Below are positions 9,260 to 17,871 of a stretch of DNA of 64,000 bases, one piece after another. Within the stretch, counting starts at the first letter, position 1; the number at the start of each line of letters is the position of its first letter. A program made the position numbers and the translations under genes. The notes below the pieces were generated by a model that worked only from the letters and a program-made list of their open reading frames with translations, ran no database searches and was not told the origin of the DNA. Source of the DNA: Sphingobium sp. AP50 (GTDB lineage: Bacteria; Pseudomonadota; Alphaproteobacteria; Sphingomonadales; Sphingomonadaceae); the NCBI RefSeq assembly GCF_900109095.1, contig NZ_FNYZ01000019.1:1-64000 (forward strand), read 5' to 3'.

Positions 9260-10549
9260 TTATTCCGATATTTTCGGTGCCCATTGCGGGCGGAGCAAAA
9301 TCCAGGTCGCGGCTGCCCCGATGATCAGGAAGACAAAGATCACAAGCATCGGCAGGTCATATCCGCCGCTGACGTGCAGCAGCCATCCCGACAGGCTGGC
9401 CGCAACGCCCCCTGCGAGCGATGTCGCCACCTGCTGCACGCCCGTCACCAGCCCGATCGCTGGCTTGGGGATCAGCGTCAGGCGGCAGAGCGCCAGATTG
9501 TTCGCGGTCGCCAGGCCCAGGAAGGAGAGGGAGAAGACGTTCCAGAACAGCGCCATCGACAGGCTGGGGGCATAGGCGCCCAGCATGACGGTGCAGGCGC
9601 CGATGAAGCCGGCGATGACGAAGGCCTTGCGCACGAAGACCGGATCGCCGCCCCGCTCGATCATCTTGTCCGCGACCCAGCCCGCGATGACAGCGACGAT
9701 GGCGATGCCGGCAAAGCTGAAAAAGGTGTAGAGGCCGGATTCCTTCAGCGACAGGCCGCGTTCCTCGACCAGATAGGCGGGCATCCAGGTCATGCAGTAG
9801 AAGGTGAAATAGCCGTAGCAGAAATTGACGATCATCGCGCCCCACACAAGCGGGCTTCTCAGGATCGCGCCCATAGTCACGGCCGATGCCTTCTTCTTCG
9901 CGCTTTCTCGTTCCTCGACCGTCGGCCAGTCGTTCCGCACCGTCAGAATCCAGGGGATCAGCCAGATGAAGCCCGCCACGCCGGTCAGGATGAACATCAT
10001 CCGCCAGTCATAATTGACGATCAGCCAGGCCGCGACCGGCGCGCCGATTGCCGGGCCGAACTTGTTGCCCATGGCGAAGATGCCGACCGCCGTTCCATTC
10101 TGCCGTTCGCTGAAATTGTTTTTGATCCAGCGATAGCTGGCCGGCATGACGATCGCTTCAGCCGCGCCGATCAGCAGGCGCATGGTCAGCAGGGTCGCGA
10201 AAGCATCGACCAAACCGATGGCCGCCGTCGCCAAGCACCAGAGTACGAAACAGATCGTGTATGGCACCTTCACGCCGTAGCGATCAACCAGCCAGCCCAT
10301 CGGAATCTGTACCAGCCCATAGGACCAGAAAAAGGCGGAGTTCAGCCAGCCACGGTCCAGATCGGACAGGCCGAAATGCTGGATGAAGGGTGGGTCCGCC
10401 AGCGCGGATGAGATGCTGGTCCTGTCAACGAAGGCAATCAGAACGCCGGTCGCCAACAGGAACAATATCAGCCAGCGCCCGGCAGGAGAGAGTTCCGGCA
10501 CGCGCGCCGCCGATACGGCGGTTTCCTTCGATAATGGGGATGATGCCAT
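9260..10549 (-). CDS. MFS transporter, anion:cation symporter type
   Basis: 429 residues with twelve predicted membrane segments. The motif after helix 2 is GWLVDRYGVK, and helix 4 has the RLLIGAAEAIVMPASYRW signature of the ACS group (phthalate, hexuronate and tartrate importers). Start 10549 is preferred over 10570 because AAGGAGAGG lies 5-13 bases before it. Its place inside the aromatic operon, 50 bases after the amidohydrolase gene, suggests uptake of the aromatic carboxylate across the inner membrane. Confidence 0.88.
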   Translation of the reverse strand: MASSPLSKETAVSAARVPELSPAGRWLILFLLATGVLIAFVDRTSISSALADPPFIQHFGLSDLDRGWLNSAFFWSYGLVQIPMGWLVDRYGVKVPYTICFVLWCLATAAIGLVDAFATLLTMRLLIGAAEAIVMPASYRWIKNNFSERQNGTAVGIFAMGNKFGPAIGAPVAAWLIVNYDWRMMFILTGVAGFIWLIPWILTVRNDWPTVEERESAKKKASAVTMGAILRSPLVWGAMIVNFCYGYFTFYCMTWMPAYLVEERGLSLKESGLYTFFSFAGIAIVAVIAGWVADKMIERGGDPVFVRKAFVIAGFIGACTVMLGAYAPSLSMALFWNVFSLSFLGLATANNLALCRLTLIPKPAIGLVTGVQQVATSLAGGVAASLSGWLLHVSGGYDLPMLVIFVFLIIGAAATWILLRPQWAPKISE

Positions 10550-10599
10550 GGACCCTCTCCTTATGGGCATTCGTTATTTTTCGGGACGCCAGAGCGTCG

Positions 10600-11448
10600 T
10601 CAGTCCGCCAGAGCGGGATAGAGTGTCTGCGCTGTCTTGCCGAAGATCCATTGCTGGTCTGCCTCGCTCAGCGAAGCGAGACCGGCCTTTGCGGTCGCGA
10701 GGATATCGGCCAGCGTGCCGGGCGATGTCGGGAAGTTCGAACCCCAAGCCATGCGATTTGCGCCGAAAGCAGCCGCGACCTTCGGGAAGAAAGTCTCAGC
10801 CGAGGCCTTCTCCTTCTTCACATCGCCAAAGATGCGGGGCGTGAGCTTGAGGTAGATGTTGGGAATGTCGGCCAGCGCGAACAGGCTGTCGGCATTGGCA
10901 TAGGGCGGTCCATCCAGTACATCGGGGCGACCCAGATGATCGAGGATGATGTTGACCTTGGGGAAGCGCTTCGCCAGGTCCGTCACCTGCGGCAGTCCGA
11001 TCGGACCGGTCTGGATGCACATCGGCACGCCCAGTTCGCCCAGCACCTCCCAGGCCGGGTATGCGGCCGGGTTTTCCAGTTCGGTCGGATCGAAATCCTT
11101 GGTCGATCCCCCGGTAAAGATGCGCAGGCCCTTGAGGCCCTTGTCCACCCAGCCCCGGATCACCGGTACCGCGTCGCCCGCAGCGACATCGACCGATCCG
11201 ACCGCGATCAGCCGGTCGGGAAACAGGTTGCAGCCATCCACCACATAGCTGTTGTCGAAGCCATAGGTGGTGGAGGAGTGAACGACGGCCGCCTTGTCGA
11301 CCCCGGCTTCGTCCATCGCGGCGATCAGCGCGTCGACGGTGCAGGGCCGCTCCTGCGACCAGTCGGACCGCTTGCCGAACAAAGGCGCGGGCGGATAGCG
11401 GGTCGCGTCGTCGGAAATGATATGCGGGTGAATGTCGATGATGCGCAT
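10600..11448 (-). CDS. Amidohydrolase-2 family hydrolase (COG3618-like)
   Basis: 282 residues. It begins MRIIDIHPH, the HxH metal motif of amidohydrolase family 2. Next come IILDHLGRPD and a C-terminal WGSNFPTSPG, where Asn replaces the usual catalytic Asp of GSDFP. I recall Asn also in part of the COG3618 lactonase family. Start 11448 lies 2 bases after the ligJ stop at 11451 with AAGGGG upstream, so the two genes are translationally coupled. LigI, the 2-pyrone-4,6-dicarboxylate lactonase of this pathway, is in the same superfamily. A LigI-like lactonase role is the simplest reading but not shown. Confidence 0.75.
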   Translation of the reverse strand: MRIIDIHPHIISDDATRYPPAPLFGKRSDWSQERPCTVDALIAAMDEAGVDKAAVVHSSTTYGFDNSYVVDGCNLFPDRLIAVGSVDVAAGDAVPVIRGWVDKGLKGLRIFTGGSTKDFDPTELENPAAYPAWEVLGELGVPMCIQTGPIGLPQVTDLAKRFPKVNIILDHLGRPDVLDGPPYANADSLFALADIPNIYLKLTPRIFGDVKKEKASAETFFPKVAAAFGANRMAWGSNFPTSPGTLADILATAKAGLASLSEADQQWIFGKTAQTLYPALAD

Positions 11449-11450
11449 GA

Positions 11451-12476
11451 TCAGAGCCCCTTCGCCTTGAGATGCGCATCGAGTCGCGGATAGACGCGGC
11501 GGGCATTGCCTTCGAAGATGGCCTGGCGATCGGCGTCGCTGAGCGCGTCGCACTGGTCGACATAGCGCTTGGTATCGTCGAAATAATGGCCGGTGTTCGG
11601 GTCTTTGCCGCGCACCGCGCCGATCATTTCCGACCCGAACAGCACATTGCTGGTCGGCACCACCTTGGTCAGCAGTTCGACGCCGGGATGGTGATAGACG
11701 CAGGTGTCGAAGAAGATATTGTCAAGCAGCCCTTCGAGCGGGCGCTTGGCGATCTCCAGGCTCATGCCGCGATAGCGGCCCCAATGATAAGGCACCGCGC
11801 CGCCGCCATGCGGAATGATCAGGCGCAGGGTCGGAAAGTCCTTGAACAGGTCCGATTGCAGGATCTGCATGAAGACCGACGTGTCGGCATTCAGATAATG
11901 CGCGCCGGTGCCATGGAAGTTGGGATTACAGGATGCTGCGACATGCACCATCGCGGGCACGTCCAGTTCGCAGATCGCCTCGAACAGCGGATACCATTCT
12001 TTGTCTGTGAAAGGCTTGCCGGTCCAGTAACCGCCGGTCGGATCGGGGTTCACATTGACGCCGACGAAGCCCAGTTCGTTGACCATGCGCCGAAGTTCGG
12101 GGATCGAGTTTTTTGGGGGGGCCAGCGGCGATTGCGGCAGCATGCCCACCGGCACGAAATTGTCGGGATAGATATCGCACACCCGGCGGACCAGATCGTT
12201 GCTGATCGTCGCCCATTCCAGGCTGGTACGTTCATTGCCCAGATGATGGCTCATCAGGCCGGCGATCGGCGAGAAAAGGGTCAGGTCGCTACCGCGCTCC
12301 TGCTGGAGCTTGAGTTGCCCATTGCCCACGCCTTCGCGAATATCATCGTCGGTGACGATACAGTCCGAAACTTTGGGGGCATTTACAGGATCGTTGGCGG
12401 AATCCACCTGTCTGGCGCGCCAGTCGCGGAAGGACTGGGGCACGGTAGTAAAATGGCCGTGGCAATCGATAATCAT
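11451..12476 (-). CDS. ligJ: 4-oxalomesaconate hydratase (LigJ-like)
   Basis: 341 residues, the length of LigJ from Sphingobium sp. SYK-6. The start MIIDCHGHFT (zinc ligands His6 and His8), the IIPHGGGAVPYHWGR segment and the C-terminal LFGSEMIGAVRG are LigJ-like. LigJ hydrates 4-oxalomesaconate to 4-carboxy-4-hydroxy-2-oxoadipate in the protocatechuate/gallate 4,5-cleavage pathway. ACGGAGAGATC gives a good ribosome site. Before the gene is a 137-base gap with a weak hairpin at about 12575-12605. A T6-G7 run at 12109-12121 (plus strand) lies inside the gene but the frame is intact. Confidence 0.85.
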   Translation of the reverse strand: MIIDCHGHFTTVPQSFRDWRARQVDSANDPVNAPKVSDCIVTDDDIREGVGNGQLKLQQERGSDLTLFSPIAGLMSHHLGNERTSLEWATISNDLVRRVCDIYPDNFVPVGMLPQSPLAPPKNSIPELRRMVNELGFVGVNVNPDPTGGYWTGKPFTDKEWYPLFEAICELDVPAMVHVAASCNPNFHGTGAHYLNADTSVFMQILQSDLFKDFPTLRLIIPHGGGAVPYHWGRYRGMSLEIAKRPLEGLLDNIFFDTCVYHHPGVELLTKVVPTSNVLFGSEMIGAVRGKDPNTGHYFDDTKRYVDQCDALSDADRQAIFEGNARRVYPRLDAHLKAKGL

Positions 12477-12613
12477 GATCTCTCCGTCCGCTGGGCGGCT
12501 TTTGTCGTGTCTGGCTTAGGCCCGGACCGCGCAGCGGCGGCATTGAATCCGGGCATAGCGGGATAAGAGTTGTTCCGGGCGAACGGCATCTCTGCGTCCG
12601 CCCGGTAGCGGGA

Positions 12614-13600
12614 TCAGGCGGTGAGCGCGGGCACCTGTTCGGGATCGACGAACAGTTCGTCCATGCTCATCCGGCGCGGCGTCAGCCCCTGGTCGAAGGC
12701 GGTCTTTTCTAGCGCTTCGATCGTCGCGCGGTTCGCTTCGATGCCATAAGGCAGCGGATCGGGGCCGACGATCGTCTGGAGCTTGCGATATTTGTCCGCG
12801 CCAGCGCCGGTGGCTTCGCCGCTGTTGAGCTTGGCGACCCAATCATCCTTGGCTTTGGTAAAGGCATCGTAGATGGAGCGGGCGACCCATGGGTGTTCTT
12901 CCAGCACGCTGTCCTTGACGACGATCGTGCCGTGCATCGGATAGACGCCGGTGCGGGCATAATAATCCGCTTCCAGTGCCTCGGCATTGGGGAAGAGGTC
13001 GGGATAATTGGCTTCGACCTCCTGCCAGCCGCCGGTCGGCGCGCCGGTGCGGCCGATGCCCGCCGCCGCATCGAAGCCCGCGACGATGTCGCCGCGCGCC
13101 ATCATGTCGGCCAGGCTGTCGCCCGCCGCCACATGGCTGACATTGGCAGGAAGCTGCAATTCCTGCACATGCTCCTCGTCATCGACGAACCAGTTTATCT
13201 TGCTGTTGTCGACGCCATATTCGTCGATCAGCACCTGCCGGGTCCATACCCCCGTCGTCACTGAATAGGCGCGCACGCCGGCCTTCTTGCCTTCCAGATC
13301 TTTGGGGCTGACTATGCCCGCATCAGGACGGACCAGCAGGCCCGAATGGTGGAAGCGACGGACCACGAAGATTGGCAGCGCCTTGAACTTCTTCCCATAG
13401 GCGCGGGCGATGATGTAGGTCGTGGGCGCAATCTCGCACACGTCGAATTCCAGATCGCGGACCATCCGCCGAAACGCGCCAATCTGCGGCTTGACGGTGA
13501 CGATCTCCGCATCGACCCCCTCGATTGGGATCGACCCGTCCCGAATGGCAGAGGTATGCGGATGATCCGCAACGGCGATCTTTAGATGAACCTTCGACAC
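12614..13600 (-). CDS. 4,5-dihydroxyphthalate decarboxylase-like protein (copy 2)
   Basis: 328 residues from the GTG at 13600. That start has GGGAG 7 bases upstream, while the ATG at 13618 has no ribosome site. It has the same family and fold as the 4807-5703 protein: KKAGVRAYSVTTGVWTR and then YGVDNSKINWFVDDEEH align with it, but overall the two have diverged strongly, so they are not a recent duplication. It has no signal peptide and is expected in the cytosol. This is the first gene of the minus-strand catabolic operon and faces the LysR gene across 180 bases. It is probably a ring or side-chain decarboxylase with a substrate different from copy 1. Confidence 0.72.
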   Translation of the reverse strand: MSKVHLKIAVADHPHTSAIRDGSIPIEGVDAEIVTVKPQIGAFRRMVRDLEFDVCEIAPTTYIIARAYGKKFKALPIFVVRRFHHSGLLVRPDAGIVSPKDLEGKKAGVRAYSVTTGVWTRQVLIDEYGVDNSKINWFVDDEEHVQELQLPANVSHVAAGDSLADMMARGDIVAGFDAAAGIGRTGAPTGGWQEVEANYPDLFPNAEALEADYYARTGVYPMHGTIVVKDSVLEEHPWVARSIYDAFTKAKDDWVAKLNSGEATGAGADKYRKLQTIVGPDPLPYGIEANRATIEALEKTAFDQGLTPRRMSMDELFVDPEQVPALTA

Positions 13601-13742
13601 AGGGACTCTCCCGCTCATTTTTGACGCCCATGGTGAAGCGCTTGGCCGGCATATTAGTCAACGCACCCCGACATGTTACCAAAGAGCCGCGACCTGTTTT
13701 CAATCAGCTGGTTGCAGGCCTATTCCATGCTTCGGCCTTTCA

Positions 13743-13764
13743 ATAGCTATAAATCTCATGCTAT
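13743..13764. promoter_or_regulatory. Candidate LysR-type binding site
   Basis: ATAGC and GCTAT form an inverted repeat separated by 12 bases, which fits the T-N11-A style of LysR boxes. It lies in the divergent region between the LysR gene (start 13803) and the catabolic operon (start 13600). Confidence 0.45.
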
Positions 13765-13802
13765 CGATGATGCTGGGATGAGGATCAGAAGCGGAGAAAA
13801 GC

Positions 13803-15038
13803 GTGTCGCAGGATATAGAAGCGATCAGTTTCCGTCAGCTCCGGCTGTTCGAATCGGTAGGACGTCTGAAGAGCGTGCGGCGCGCGTCGGAGGACTGTAA
13901 CTTATCACAGCCGGCGGTCACCCAATCGCTCAGCAAGCTGGAGCAACTGGTCGACGCCCGCTTGGTGGAACGGCGGGCAAGCGGCTCCTATCTCAACGAT
14001 AATGGCGAACTTTTCTACCGGCGCGTATCGCGCTTCATCACCCAGTTCGAACAGGCTCTGGCGCTGTTCGGGGTGGAAGGGGGGATGGTCGGCGCGAAGA
14101 CGGTCGCCGCGCGGCTGCTGCGCTCGCAGGTCCGGGCGCTGATCGCCATCGTCGAACAGGGTTCCTTCCCGCTTGCGGCGCAAGCACTGGGTCTTTCGCC
14201 CGCCACGCTCCAGCGCGCTGCCCGCGATCTGGAAAGCAATGTCCGCAAGCCGCTCTTTTACCGCACGGCAGCCGGCACCATTCCGACGCCCGATGGCATC
14301 CAGCTTGGGCGGCGGCTCAAGCTATGCATACAGGAAATCGACTGGGGCGTTCAGGAACTGGCGGAAGCCCATGGTGGCACGACCGCCCCCCTGATCGTCG
14401 GCGCCATGCCCTTGGGCGGCAGCGTCTTGCTGGCATCAATGCTGGAAGATTTCATTCGCGCCGCGCCGCAGGCCCAGGTCGTCGTGCGCAATGAAAGCGC
14501 GGTGGAAATGGTCAAGAGCCTGCGAGCGGGCGATGTCGACTTCGTCGTAGGCTTGTTGCCGCAGGAAAATGCCGACGATCTGGATACGCTGCCGCTTGCG
14601 CGCACGCCCTATTCGATCGTGGCGCGGGAAGGGCATCCGTTGCTGCGGCAGTCCACCGTCACCCGCGACGATCTCGCCCGTTTCGACTGGCTTGTCGGTG
14701 CGCCGGGCTCCAGTCGCCGGGCCTGTTTCGATCGGCTGTTCGATGGTGATCCGGGTGTCCGCTCGCCCATTTCCACCTCTGCGCTGGCGGTGATCCGGCC
14801 GTTGCTCCTTGGCAGTGACCGTCTGACGCTGATGACCTCCTATGAATTGCAGCATGAAGGGCAGGGTATGGCGGCCATCGATTATGGTCCGATCAGCCCG
14901 GTGCCTGTCATTGCCGTGACGACCCGCGCCAACTGGTTGCCGACCAGATTGCATGCCCGTTTCGTCCAGATGATCCGCGATCATGTCGCTGCGACCATTC
15001 CGATCCGGACGGAATCTGCGGCGCTGGAACTGGCATAA
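13803..15038 (+). CDS. LysR-type regulator with two N-terminal HTH domains
   Basis: 411 residues, about 100 longer than a normal LysR protein. A first winged HTH spans roughly 9-75 (FRQLRLFESV...NLSQPAVTQSLSKLE). A second LysR-like HTH follows at about 106-172 (VRALIAIVEQGSFPLAAQALGLS...TPDGIQLGRR). A single effector-binding domain fills 190-400. GTG start with GGAGA 6 bases upstream. Divergent from the ring-cleavage operon, it is probably its activator, with an aromatic acid or pathway intermediate as effector. The tandem HTH could let one protomer bind two half-sites. Confidence 0.88.
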   Translation: MSQDIEAISFRQLRLFESVGRLKSVRRASEDCNLSQPAVTQSLSKLEQLVDARLVERRASGSYLNDNGELFYRRVSRFITQFEQALALFGVEGGMVGAKTVAARLLRSQVRALIAIVEQGSFPLAAQALGLSPATLQRAARDLESNVRKPLFYRTAAGTIPTPDGIQLGRRLKLCIQEIDWGVQELAEAHGGTTAPLIVGAMPLGGSVLLASMLEDFIRAAPQAQVVVRNESAVEMVKSLRAGDVDFVVGLLPQENADDLDTLPLARTPYSIVAREGHPLLRQSTVTRDDLARFDWLVGAPGSSRRACFDRLFDGDPGVRSPISTSALAVIRPLLLGSDRLTLMTSYELQHEGQGMAAIDYGPISPVPVIAVTTRANWLPTRLHARFVQMIRDHVAATIPIRTESAALELA

Positions 15039-15058
15039 TAGACTGAATTAGCGCCGAA

Positions 15059-15080
15059 CCGGGCGGCAATCGCCGCCCGG
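15059..15080. terminator. Bidirectional terminator hairpin
   Basis: CCGGGCGGC and GCCGCCCGG pair around a 4-base loop between the convergent LysR and TonB receptor genes. There is no T-run on either side. Confidence 0.6.
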
Positions 15081-15084
15081 CTGA

Positions 15085-17856
15085 TCAGAGCATCTTCCGG
15101 ATCGACAGCATCACCGTCCGCCCGTCCGGGTCCAGATAGGCACCCTGATAGGCGGTCGGCGTCGCCCCGGTCCCATCGGTCACATTCTGCCGCGTGTTGA
15201 GGATATTCTTCACCGACAGGCTGACCCGCATACCCCGCGCCCAATTCTGATTGTGAATCCGGTTGGACAGGTTGGCGAAAAGGCGCAGGTCGAATGTCAG
15301 CAGCGATCCGAAATGCAGGTCGCTGCCTGCACTGTTCTGGTCCGCCGTGACGATTGCGCTGCTCTTCCAATTGCTGTCGAGCCGCAAACCGACGCCATTG
15401 TCGATGACACCGCTGCTGAACTGGACGCTATGGCGCGATTGCGCCGTGCCGCCCAATGTGCCGCCTTCCAGCAGGTCGATCCACGAAGTCCCTTCCCGCA
15501 ACAAGATGGCGTCGCGCAGGATCACGCTGTGGTAGAGCGAAAATTGCAGCCGCGCGCCATTGTCGCTGCCGCCACCGCCCGGTCCGCCGGGGCCGCCCGG
15601 CGGTGGACCCATGCCACCCGGACCACCGCCCATGCCACCGGGCGGGCCACCACCGGGTGGCGGACCCATCCCGTCTGGCGGTGGTCCCGGTGGTGGTCCG
15701 CCGAAGCCGTCCGGCCCGCCAAAGCCACCGGACGGGCCCATCGGCGTCGCGTCGTCGCCGCGTTGTCCGGTGACCAGGATATCCGCGTCATCCTGCGGTC
15801 CATGCTCCTGATCGCTGCCTTCTGGCGCAGCGGTATCGGGGCCTGATCCGGGCGCGGCGCCGGCCTGTGGTGCAGCGCCATCCTCTGCCGACATTGCTGG
15901 CTGTGCCCGCTTTACCCAATTCGGCGGGACGAAGCCAGCCGGCGGCGCGGGCCGTTTGGGCGCGCGCAGGACGGTGGTGAAATTCATGCCCCAACGGAAC
16001 TGGTCCACATCCTCCCGCGCGACATTGACCGGCTGGGTGTTGATGCGAACCAGATTGCCCTCATCATCCCGCTCGTAGCGGTCGGGAAAGGCTTCCTCCA
16101 ATGCGACCGACGTGCCCGAAAGGCTGACGATGGCATTGCGCGTCCGGCTGCTGACATAATTGGCCGACAGGCTCAGATTCAGCTTCGACCAGGGTTTGAT
16201 AGTCGCACCCAGCTTGAGTTGATGGCGATTGTCCGCTTTCAGGTCAGGATTGCCGCCGCTGACCTGGGTCACCGTGGCGGTATCCCCGGTGACATAGTCA
16301 TAGATGCGCACATTGCTGGTGGTGATCGTGGGATCATTGCGATCCGACAATGTGGGCGCCGACCGATCATTGTTGATCGCCGCAATGAAGGTGATCCCGG
16401 TACGCGGCGTCCAGCTCAGCCCGTAACCCAGCGTCGCCAGCGCGCCATAATCGGAATATTGGGTGACGGACGCATTGGCATTGGCCGTCAATGTCCCAAG
16501 TGGCGACAGGAATCCGTTCCGTCGACTGGCGATCGGCAGGTCGATGCTGATCTGCGCGCCGCCGGTCGTACGGCGGGCAGTCCGCGTGGTGGTGACGCTG
16601 TCTTCCTCGCTGGTCGAGCGCAGCGAACTGGTGTCGCCGCTAAACCGCAGGCTGACCCCCATATTACCGGCAGGCAATTTCAACAATTTGCCGTTGATCA
16701 GCAGGCTGGCGCTGCCGCTGTCGGACAGGGCGCTGGACCGCCGGGTCTGCATCCGCCCGAGCAGGCTGGAAGGTAGGACGCCATTGGCATCGACATTCTC
16801 GCCGGCATCCAGCGCGGCCTGAAGCGCCGTCAGATCATAGCCGGTATCGCTGTCGGTCTCGACGTCCGAATGGCTGTAGCTGCCGATCAGGGACAGGCGC
16901 CAGGTCTTCGACAATTCAGCGTTCAGGCTGACGCCGGTGCTCAGCGACAGGGTGCGGCTGTCCTGCCGCAGCGGATCTGTCGACAGGATGCGATCGATCG
17001 TCTCGCTGCTGCCGTCGGACGTCGTGGTCAGGCTACCCGTTGGCAGGCCGTTGAGCGCCGCGCTGGTCGAATAATTGACCCGCCCGTTCCACGACATGTT
17101 CACCTTGTCGGCCAGTTGATGCGCGACATTGGCGTTGAGCATATAGGTGCGCGTGGAAGGCGACAGGGTGCGATAACGGCCGACATTGTCCACCTGCCCG
17201 GTCGGATCGGTGGACGTATCCGTGGATACGATGTCGCGCTCGCTTTCCAGCAGCGATGCGGTCGACTTTGCGCGTGCGGTGATGTTGACCCGGTCATTGT
17301 CGCGGATGCGGGTGTAGCCAAAGTCGCCGGCGGCATTTTCCCCCTGTCCTGCCGTATCGAAGCCGCCGGACAGGTTCGCGACCTGCGACCGGAAGCGACG
17401 GTGCAAGATGATGTTCACCACCTTGCGCTGCGCATCATAGCCATATTTCAGCGCGACCTCCTCGGGCAGGATATCGAGCCGCAATATGGCTTCTGTCGGC
17501 AGGTCGTTGACTTCGTTGACGCCGGAAATGCGCTTGCCGTTGACCAGCACGACCGGGCCGTCATCGCTGCGCCCCTGATTGCTTTGGGTCTGGGAGGCGA
17601 TTTCGTCCAGCAATTCGCTGATCGTGCCGACGCCATAGGCGTCGATATCGGCGCGGTTGAGCTGGTTTTCCGCCGGGATATCGCCGATGACCGCGCCCGG
17701 CGGCGCCTGACCGGTGACGACGATATCGTCCGCAGCGGGCGTCGCGGCGGCACTCGTTGCTGCCAGCACGGGTGACAGTGCGAACGGGCTGCATCCGGAC
17801 AGCAACAGGATGAGGCCCGCGCGATGGCGCGGGCCGGCAAGGCAGGACAGGTTCAT
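15085..17856 (-). CDS. TonB-dependent receptor-like protein with Gly/Pro-rich segment
   Basis: 923 residues. A TonB-box-like DDIVVTG near 43-49, a plug-like domain (VVLVNGKRISGV, AILRLDILPEEVA, VNIILHRRF) and a barrel-like rest ending in SIRKML. Residues about 700-765 are an unusual run of Gly, Pro and Met (GGPPPGPPPDGMGPPPGG type) inside the barrel region. The leader contains LILLLSGC, a lipobox-like motif, followed by a possible normal cleavage site (SPVLAA). The last residue is not the aromatic one usual for barrel proteins. The downstream half of the locus faces the LysR gene. The gene starts 15 bases after the EF-hand gene, so they form one operon. Ligand unknown. Confidence 0.78.
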   Translation of the reverse strand: MNLSCLAGPRHRAGLILLLSGCSPFALSPVLAATSAAATPAADDIVVTGQAPPGAVIGDIPAENQLNRADIDAYGVGTISELLDEIASQTQSNQGRSDDGPVVLVNGKRISGVNEVNDLPTEAILRLDILPEEVALKYGYDAQRKVVNIILHRRFRSQVANLSGGFDTAGQGENAAGDFGYTRIRDNDRVNITARAKSTASLLESERDIVSTDTSTDPTGQVDNVGRYRTLSPSTRTYMLNANVAHQLADKVNMSWNGRVNYSTSAALNGLPTGSLTTTSDGSSETIDRILSTDPLRQDSRTLSLSTGVSLNAELSKTWRLSLIGSYSHSDVETDSDTGYDLTALQAALDAGENVDANGVLPSSLLGRMQTRRSSALSDSGSASLLINGKLLKLPAGNMGVSLRFSGDTSSLRSTSEEDSVTTTRTARRTTGGAQISIDLPIASRRNGFLSPLGTLTANANASVTQYSDYGALATLGYGLSWTPRTGITFIAAINNDRSAPTLSDRNDPTITTSNVRIYDYVTGDTATVTQVSGGNPDLKADNRHQLKLGATIKPWSKLNLSLSANYVSSRTRNAIVSLSGTSVALEEAFPDRYERDDEGNLVRINTQPVNVAREDVDQFRWGMNFTTVLRAPKRPAPPAGFVPPNWVKRAQPAMSAEDGAAPQAGAAPGSGPDTAAPEGSDQEHGPQDDADILVTGQRGDDATPMGPSGGFGGPDGFGGPPPGPPPDGMGPPPGGGPPGGMGGGPGGMGPPPGGPGGPGGGGSDNGARLQFSLYHSVILRDAILLREGTSWIDLLEGGTLGGTAQSRHSVQFSSGVIDNGVGLRLDSNWKSSAIVTADQNSAGSDLHFGSLLTFDLRLFANLSNRIHNQNWARGMRVSLSVKNILNTRQNVTDGTGATPTAYQGAYLDPDGRTVMLSIRKML

Positions 17857-17871
17857 GATAGTACCGGTTTC

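Noticed and set aside
12109..12121. T6-G7 homopolymer in ligJ as a phase-variation switch
   Set aside because: The reading frame is intact and the run is short. One tract in a metabolic gene is not good evidence for slippage control.
12614..13618. ABC-transporter substrate-binding proteins in the aromatic operon
   Set aside because: The fold is of that type, but both proteins lack signal peptides and no permease or ATPase is present. The Pht5-like decarboxylase family fits better.
15560..15760. Short repeats as a CRISPR or tandem array
   Set aside because: They are in-frame Gly/Pro codons of a receptor gene with irregular units and no spacers. No CRISPR array was seen anywhere in the window.
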